DNA from: Pelobates cultripes
Taxonomy: Eukaryota > Chordata > Amphibia > Anura > Pelobatidae
Length of the DNA: 64,000 nucleotides
Assembly (NCBI GenBank): GCA_933207985.1
Contig: OW240921.1
Span: 91,116,925-91,180,924, forward strand
Direction of reading: 5' to 3'
Shown here: one piece after another, positions 56,761-64,000 of the stretch
How the letters are laid out: each line of letters starts with the position of its first letter
How positions within the stretch are numbered: position 1 is the first letter of the stretch
The notes under the pieces: generated by a model
What the model saw: the letters and a program-made list of their open reading frames with translations, nothing else
Database searches by the model: none
What the model was told of the DNA's origin: nothing
Made by a program: the position numbers and the translations under genes

Positions 56761-57240
56761 AGAGACACTACATTATGGATTTTGTTGCACATTTTAACAT
56801 ATTATATATTTATTGTTAATAATGAATGCATTAAAACATAAAAAATAAAAGTCCCAAATACTTTTTTCTTGTAAATTGACAGCAGTGCCCCACTCCGGGT
56901 TAGATTCACGACTTGCTCAAACTAGGAAATGGATTTTATATACTATCCAGCCATGTTCCCTCTATCATGGTGCATACATTTGAATAATATCACATTTGTG
57001 AATGCTCAGCACGACCCTTATTAATGAATAAGATCCACTCAGGCTTACATGAATTTTTACTACGTATCACGTGGATCTACAGGTCTTAGAACTTGCTGGA
57101 TTTCACATACAATATTTAACAAATATGTTCTTAGAATGTCTAAAAATAAAATCTAAAAATATCTAAAATAAAATTAAATGAACAAAACAGTTAATTTAAC
57201 CCTATCCTTTCATTTAAAGACCGCAAGAAGGTGCTCTTTT
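56761..57240. other. Nothing recognised
   Basis: AT-rich spacer. Confidence 0.4.
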
Positions 57241-57640
57241 ACAATGGGACAGTGATAATTATACAACACTCCACTGGTCAAATCCAAAAAAAATACATAA
57301 TTAGTTTTTATTAGATTTACCCCCAATGAAAACATGCATGCGGTTAATTATGTATTTTCTTTGAGGTTATATCTAAAAACAGCTTGAAGAAGCTGCAGAT
57401 CACCTGTCAGCAGCCTTTGCAAGCCCTCCCCATCTTACCCCGCTGAGACTTTCTGTGGCTGTCCAATCACAGACTTCCCAATGCAGCTGAATTAGAATTA
57501 TTTTTAAGGTGGGTGCTCTGAGCAATTCCTGCCTCTTGAGTTTAGCTCCACTGAGCTAAGCAACCAGGAAATAACAGGAACTGTTGTCTGATTAACTTCC
57601 GGGATGGGGGTTGTAACAAGCTAATTTATAAAAGTAGCAA
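57241..57640 (+). repeat. Dispersed repeat R1, second copy
   Basis: TTATATCTAAAAACAGCTTG (57365) through TTGTAACAAGC (57612) matches 29970-30222 closely, with small indels. A leader with ACTCCACTGG corresponds to CTCCACTGCC of the first copy. Confidence 0.7.
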
Positions 57641-60600
57641 TTTGCACCAGTGATATGCTGCTACCGAGCATGCACCAATGCATTACTATGTGTCTCTGAA
57701 AATAACCCTGATTTACATCCTTGTTTAGTAGACACTGAATATTTTTTTACAGCACATATATTAACAATAAAAAGACAGCGATAAAACAAGTCAGACGTGG
57801 AATTTGATCTTTGATCTAGAATATGACTTTTTGGGGATGTATTTGTTCTGTGTCAAAGATCTTTCATTAAAAAAATGTTTGTGCTTATCTTTCCTCATCT
57901 TTTAATGCTAGAACATATGCTTTATATTCTTTATACAAACCTTGTTTGGATGATTAAGCAAATTATTCAGTTGCCAGAGTTTACTCAATTTCCTTTCTCC
58001 TGAGAATAGTCCACAAATTTAATTAATCTTGAGTTTCTTCTTAAGAAGGCCACGATTCAATATGCAGTAACTATTCAGATGAAGCTCATTCAATTAAATT
58101 GGAATTAATGTTTCACAAGCTTTAGAATTAAAGCAGATAGTTTGGTGGTATTATGTTAACTTCATCTGCTATTTAATTGTAATACAAAACGCAATCTACT
58201 ACTGTTCTAGTTTGTAATAAGGACTTTCCGTGATCAGATTAGGTCTAGAAGAGTCACAGGTAACCTTGGCCCTTGGGCTGGTGGAGCTTAATAAGAAATT
58301 GTTCACAGCTGGATGTAGTGCCAAAGTTAAAAATCACTTACCTACGCTGCTCAACGTGGCACAATCTTGGTGAAGGAAAGTCAAAGACAGATAATGTTGT
58401 TTGTATATACATCTCTCTACAATAACAACTTATTATGAACACTGGAATGAAACAATCTACTATTTCAATTGTGTTTTTAGAAAATCATCTTTAGAAAAGC
58501 CATATATCAGAACAGCATTTTACAATTAAACACTAATGGATAAATCTAAAATTATATAGCCATACATAATATACCTTACCTGACAATGCAGTTTTCCTAT
58601 GGATGGTTCAAGCCCACCAGTCATCAAAACTAGAGTAGGTACAAATAATGCTAATTTCAAAAAACTTTATGAACTCTCTTGATGTCTAGTTTAGTAGGAT
58701 AACGTCAAAACAATTAGCACCTCTGTAGCTCTTCGACTACCTCACAGGCTTTGGAAAGTCCAGCTCATCGATTATGATAAAATAAATGGTATCATTTACT
58801 TATTTTGACGTTGAAACATTTTTGGAACTGTGGGATTAAGATTGCTTCATCATTCATCGCTCATTGGCATTCGTTAACGATGTTGATAAATACCAATCAA
58901 TACATTTACATGTACCCGATTGTGGTTATATGTACAATATTACAACATTGTAATTTATAGCATTATATTTTTTTTTAACTCATTATTATTAAGACTACTA
59001 AGTAAAGTTATCATGACACCGTCTCCATTTAGATTTGCCTATGGATTTTTTTCTCCTTCTGTAAAATAATATTGCTGTTTCGGGAAGAAAAAAATTAAAC
59101 ATTGCTCTAGGGGAACATAAGGGCAGCCAGAACTAAGAGAGATCCATCTATGCATTTCTAACAAGAAGGAAATTAGTGATCTGTGTTACAATCCAAGTTC
59201 TAATAAAAGAGATGATGAATGACAAAATGTTTGGAAAGCAGAACAAAATCCATTTGTCTTAGAATGATAACAGTTTATTTAAAGATAATTATTTAAAAAA
59301 TAAGAAATACAATTTTCTGTCTTTGTTTTTTGTTTTTTTTTTCATTGTGTTTCCCTTGCCGAAAAATACATTGAGAGAACGTCTTCTAACTCAAAAGGTC
59401 TAGATTTATTAATCAGTGACCAAGCTTAAGAGTTATGAAAAGTTCTTTAAATTTAAAGATACAGTAACTGGCCATAGTATAATGTATCTGTACCTTAGCA
59501 CCCCTAGTCCTGGCTGTTACCCAGGTTGTACCTGTACTCTATTTCACTCACATACCTCCCAATTCTATTTCTTTAGAAGGGACAGCCCACCACTTTTGTA
59601 TCCTGGTTTTCCCTTGTTTCTAGAAGCTCCCAAGGCTTGATGTATATGCATACAGAATCGCATAGCAACCAAACTCACAGTTACAGGTCTTGAAACAATT
59701 ATAATTATCTTCGGAAATTTGTCTCTGTATATACTTCTTTAAATCTTAGTAAAGCACTGGGATTCAGGTAATGCAATGTAAGTGCACTGAGTTACCTAAA
59801 ACTGAAGGCAATATAAATTTAAAAAACACCACCAACAATAAATGCGATCCAATTTCGGTATATTTTGAGCTCTGCTAGACTCTTAGCGTTTTCACACTAC
59901 CCCCCTCCATCACGAGCCATATGGCAAATGTCCAGAAAAGCATATATAAAGTAAAAATTGCTTGGGGCAATTTGAGCAGTATTTAAATCAAGTTATGCCA
60001 TCAAAAGCAAATTTATCTCACACGTCAAAATTAGATCAGTTCTTCTATGAAATCTCAGGAGGTTGAGAAGCAAATCACCATCGGTTTGTTGGCTGAGGTT
60101 GACCTTTAACACTTCTTTGGCAACAATTTATTCAGAGTAAATGTGCTTGAATTTATACTTGTATAAAGTCCTTTAATAAAGTCCTTTAATCCTGGGGTAC
60201 CTTGTTGGTCTTAAAGTGGAGATAAAGCTAAATTCCCTTGTTTTGTTTGTTTGATTGTCATTGTCATGACTGTTTGTTTGGCTAGCTGTGTTTGTTTCTG
60301 TCAATGTGTTTCTTTTGGTTTCTGTGTTTGTTATGCACCACTAACAACGTGTATCCATGAGCGTGTAACTGTGTTTGTGTGTGGCTAGGATATTGTTAAC
60401 TTTTGTGGAACACACACAATGGTTCTGTAAGGGGTCCCTCAATTTCTGATGCTAACCCTGCCAAGCATGGTTATCAGTGGGCTTCTCAAAAAGTTGCTGG
60501 CTTTTTCTGGTGCCATCATTCTGTCCTTCTCCTTTACTGATATGCCAGGTGAGGTGATGGGAAGAGTTAGACATTGAGTCTAACTTTTCCCATCTTGTCT

Positions 60601-61899
60601 GGCTTATCAGTAAGGAGTGAGGGAAAGTAAGGTGTGAGGGACAAACAGGAGCTACTAAAGAACTGCAGCCCACTGAGATGACCCAATCTGCTTGCTACCC
60701 GTCGCCAATCAAGGTAGCCCAACCACAGATTGCTTCCGAGGCATTCTCGCATGAGCAGAATTCATTTTTGTTTAATGATGTTTAATGATGCTTTTGCATA
60801 GAGAGCCAATCAACTCATAACATATTTTTGTTTGTTTGTTTGTTTTTTATTAACTTTTGTCAAAATGTTAAGGTATGTTGTATAAATCAAATGGTAAAAT
60901 CTCTATGAATTCCATATTAATAATATAACATATTTTGACAAAATGTAGCACTGTACTATATACATAATGTGTGCATGTATACATATATATCTGAGCTAAA
61001 ACAGCAAAAGGACAGCGAAAGAATCTTGACAGTGGACAGCAGCGCTATATCAAGGACGTAAGGAGGAAACATCCCTTTGGAAAGGGCAGGAGTCCCTATT
61101 CAACATGTTTATACAACAGCTTTGTTTTTCCAACCATTAATCTTTAGAAAAGCCGAACGGCACAGTTTTTATTGTGCATTTTGAAGCTCCTATCTTTCAG
61201 ACTGTATTTTATCTGTCTTCAAAGATTCTTTATTTGTATACTAAACAAGGTCATTTTAATTCCAGCGGGGAAAAAAATATCGAAATTATGGGAAATGTGT
61301 AAGCATTTAGTAAAAAAAAAAAGGCAGATGATACTTGTAAATAAAACACATGGGAACACAATATGATGGCAGATACTAAATAATGTTCATACTACTGTAT
61401 TTAATAGATAAAAGCGCACAGATATTTGTGTATCAAGTTGACCATATACACATCTCAGGTGTTTTAAGTCCTTTGAATTTATTTAACAGGTCACTTGAAA
61501 GTCTCCCCTCTAAAATTCAACCCTTTTAATAAATCAGCATGATATAAAATTTCCTGACCTTTCAAAGTGAAATCTGAACATTTTTAATGCTCGGCATATT
61601 GGTTTTTTTTAATTCTTGATTTTTGCTGTGCATAAGAGGTACATACATGCTGGTGATGACACAACAGCAAATACTGTCAGTTTAAAGACAATAGACAATA
61701 GTGTGGCATAGAATGAGACTGCACACTTTTTATAACAAACATGCTTAATACAGAAAAACAGATATTTGTCATTTGTGTCTTAGCTGCAGACAGATTAGAT
61801 TAAATAGGGTAAGGAGACACCAGAAAGATGATCAATAATACACATAACATGAGCGAAACACTGGAATGTAGAGAACTAGCTAAACATACATGGGCAATA
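57641..61899. other. Long stretch without a recognised gene or element
   Basis: I found no coding exon, RNA gene or named repeat. 58000-58230 is repeat-free, with clustered AATTAAT/TTAATT motifs, and is listed as a candidate conserved element. 60235-60330 is rich in TTTGTTTG. 60560-60600 contains a short inverted pair (AGTTAGACATTGAGTCTAACT). Frames 59416-59640, 60452-60752 and 61172-61366 are not recognisable. Confidence 0.4.
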
Positions 61900-62470
61900 G
61901 GCAAAATGGTTACCACTAGAGGCATAGGGGTTCCGATCTTGAGCAAAAGGACTATAGTGAGAAGTGCTCAGTCAGCCAATTCCCAGAGCCAGGCGACACA
62001 GGATGGTCATCGAAAGCAGCTGCAGAATTGGTGTTTAGGGCAGTGTTCCCAGATAGTACCCACATGCAGGAATCTTGGGCTCTATGATACAGACCACACG
62101 TTGGGATAGTCCTCCCATCAGCCGCCAACCCAGGAGGGGCGCGACCCACCTCCACAAGCCGCACCTCCGGTAAATAGAGCTTATGTATCCTTGCCAAAAA
62201 CCACGCCAGAATCGGTCAAACATGGCATCAAAAGGTGCCTCCCACTGCTGCTGCTTGGCCTCCATCGAAAGCTCAGCTATAGGAATGTCGGCCATCTTAT
62301 GTTGGTAGAAGCCTTGCATATCTACAGCTGGCATCAGGCCCAGTGTCCAGGGCTTGCCTGCCATTCCAGTGTGGACTGTGATAGGCCTCAAAGGCCGCAT
62401 CCCAAGTTCTGTGTCATGGAGATCCTGGAAAGCTCAATTATGGAGCAAGGCACACCATTCAGGCACAGGT
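61900..62470 (-). repeat. Probable LINE/SINE-derived fragment, antisense
   Basis: A minus-strand frame starting at about 62298 (MADIPIAELSMEAKQQQWE, then FDAMFDRFWRGFW) resembles short ORF1 leaders of L1-type elements. The similarity is limited and by eye. It abuts the Tc1-like element at 62495. Confidence 0.3.
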
Positions 62471-62494
62471 AAGTATTTTCTTAACTGCAATATA

Positions 62495-63888
62495 CACCCT
62501 GTTCCAAATTATTATGTAAATTCCATTTAAGTGTCACAAAGATTAAATATTTTGTTTTTCAGTTTAACTCATGGATGGCATTGTGTCTCAGGGTTCTTTT
62601 GATCACTGAAAACAATCTTGGACACCTGTGATAATTAGATTGCCAGGTGAGCCCAATTTAAGGAAAAACTACTAAAGGAGGGTGTTCCACATCATTAAGC
62701 AAAGCACAATTTTCATGCAATATGGGGAAGAAAAAGGATCTCTCTGCTGCCGAAAAGAGTGAACTAGTTCAATGCCTTGGACGAGGTATGAAAACATTAG
62801 ATATTTCACAAAAACGTAAGCGTGATCATCACACTATTAAGATATTTGTGGCTGATTCAGAGCACAGACGGGTTCGTGCAGATAAAGGCACATTGAGGAA
62901 GATTTCTGCCAGATCCATGCATCGGATCAAGAGAGCAGCTGCTAAAATACCATTACATAGCAGCAAACAGATATTTGAAGCTGCTGGTGCCTCTGGAGTC
63001 CCACGGACATCAAGGTGTAGAGTCTTCCAGAGTCTTGCAACTGTGCATAAACCTTCTATCCGGCCACCACTAACCAATGCTCACAAGCAGAAACGGCTGC
63101 ATTGGGCAGAAAAATACATGAAGACTAATTTTCAAACAGTCCTGTTCACTGATGAGTGCTTGCAACCCTGGATGGTCCAGAAGGATGGAGTAGTGGATGG
63201 TTGGTGTTCCAACAAGGCTGCGACGTCAGCAAGGCGGTGGTGGAGTCATGTTTTGGGCCGGAATCATGGGAAGAGAGCTGATCAGCCCCTTTAGGGTCCC
63301 CGAAGGTGTAAAGATGACCTCTGCAAAGTATGTGGAGTTTCTGACTGACCACTTTCTTCCCTGGTACAGAAGGAAGAACTATGCTTTCCGTAATAAAATC
63401 ATCTTCATACATGACAATGCACCATCTCATGCTGCAAAGAATACCTCTGCATCAATGGCTGCTATGGGGATAAAATGAGAGAAAGTCATGGTGTGGCCTC
63501 CATCCTCCCCTGACCTCAATCCTCTTGAGAACCTTTGGAGCATCCTCAAGCAAAAGATCTATGAGGGTGGGAGGCAGTTTACATCCAAACAGCAGCTCTG
63601 GGAGGTTATTCTGACATCCTGCAAACAAATTCAAGCATAAACTGTCCAAAAGCTCACAAGTTCAATGGATGCAAGACTTGTGAAGCTGCTATCAAATAAG
63701 GGGTCCTATGTTAAAATGTAATGTGACCTGTTAAAATGTTTAAAAAGTTAAAATGTTGGTATAAGTTTGATTGAAATAGCTTTTGATTTCAGTAAATATG
63801 CTGCAAACACAACAAATGACAATTTTCAGTTCTTTACAACCTATAAAGTGTTTTGAAACTTACTGTGCGTAATAATTTGGAACAGTGC
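62495..63888 (+). mobile_element. Second Tc1-like (DD37E) transposon, decayed
   Basis: Left end CACCCTGTTCCAAATTATTATG after TA, right end CGTAATAATTTGGAACAGTG. About 1.39 kb with one broken gene. The terminal repeats are unlike those of the element at 11100, so this is another lineage. The right TA is not intact, so the last bases are uncertain. Confidence 0.85.
62722..63721 (+). pseudogene. Tc1-family transposase (DD37E), frameshifted
   Basis: Starts MGKKKDLSAAEKSELVQCL. It is open for 190 codons, then broken around 63160-63210, and resumes in another frame at RLRRQQGGGGVMFWAG. Catalytic Asp at 63151 (LFTDEC), Asp at 63413 (IHDNAPSHA) and Glu at 63527 (NPLENLW), again with 37 residues between the last two. 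In-frame stops lie at about 63476 and 63639, and the frame ends SYVKM at 63718. The distance from start to first Asp (429 bases) equals that in the copy at 11318, while the second Asp is 17 bases closer, which gives the net deletion. Inactive. Confidence 0.88.
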
Positions 63889-64000
63889 ATTGTAAGTTTT
63901 TTATGTTTAAAAAAAATACTGTTATCATTAGGAGGTTTGTTCAATAAAATTTGAATTGTACTCTTAATAGTTGATAACATGAGAATTATGCTGACTGTTA
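63889..64000. other. Nothing recognised
   Basis: AT-rich sequence up to the window edge. Confidence 0.4.

Noticed and set aside
1..64000. CRISPR array, operons, bacterial promoters or ribosome binding sites
   Set aside because: Spaced-repeat arrays of CRISPR type are absent, and element content and frame density are those of a vertebrate genome.
1..64000. tRNA, 5S rRNA or snRNA genes
   Set aside because: I looked for B-box-like GGTTCGAATCC and cloverleaf arrangements and found none convincing; a covariance-model scan would settle it.

Overview
The window reads as non-coding nuclear DNA from a vertebrate, most likely a frog or toad (Anura). The organism call is inference. It rests on the mix of repeats: CR1 and L2 LINEs, Penelope-like (PLE) GIY-YIG remnants with hammerhead-like motifs, an Ngaro/DIRS-order tyrosine-recombinase retrotransposon with an SGNH-hydrolase ORF, DD37E Tc1-like transposons, TTAA-flanked piggyBac-type MITEs and CTATAGTG-type MITEs. 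I could not support any host protein-coding exon, tRNA, rRNA, snRNA or CRISPR array. Every coding sequence I recognise belongs to a mobile element, and all are broken. Bacterial categories such as operons and ribosome binding sites do not apply.

Layout. 1-3.1 kb: unclassified DNA with a 72-bp MITE. 3.1-5.4 kb: PLE 3' half (GIY-YIG ORF, then a hammerhead-like motif and a duplicated tail). 6.5-10.6 kb: MITEs, a 104-bp tandem duplication, an antisense L2 LINE, a 48-bp L2-tail insertion and a second hammerhead-like motif. 11.1-12.7 kb: a complete DD37E Tc1-like transposon whose transposase is open apart from one early stop. 12.8-20.8 kb: hAT-type and other MITEs, and a GT/CA-rich repeat interrupted by a 1.2-kb element with target duplication. 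22.1-25.6 kb: an LTR-like piece and a decayed Ngaro-like element (RT, tyrosine recombinase, SGNH). 29.8-30.2 kb: a repeat with a second copy at 57.2 kb.

30.25-42.27 kb is a nested cluster. A CR1 LINE is split by a piggyBac-type element with TTAA at both ends (31079-41008). That element is itself split, with a perfect 15-bp target duplication, by a structure made of about 575-bp tandem units with inverted 5' caps. Inside lie a 100-N assembly gap, an LTR-like repeat, GA-rich minisatellites, MITEs, a PLE fragment and a solo LTR with a perfect 5-bp duplication.

43.8-52.4 kb: another antisense L2, a third hammerhead-like motif carrying a 7-bp repeat expansion, and an LTR-like repeat split by a 1.9-kb poly(A)-tailed insertion with a 16-bp duplication, then an Ngaro-like terminal region. 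52.4-62.5 kb: mostly unclassified AT-rich DNA with scattered MITEs. 62.5-63.9 kb: a second, more decayed DD37E transposon.

No functional network of host genes is visible. What the sequence records is a history of transposition by several element classes, some of it datable by nesting order. Homology calls are from recognising protein motifs by eye; no database search was run.
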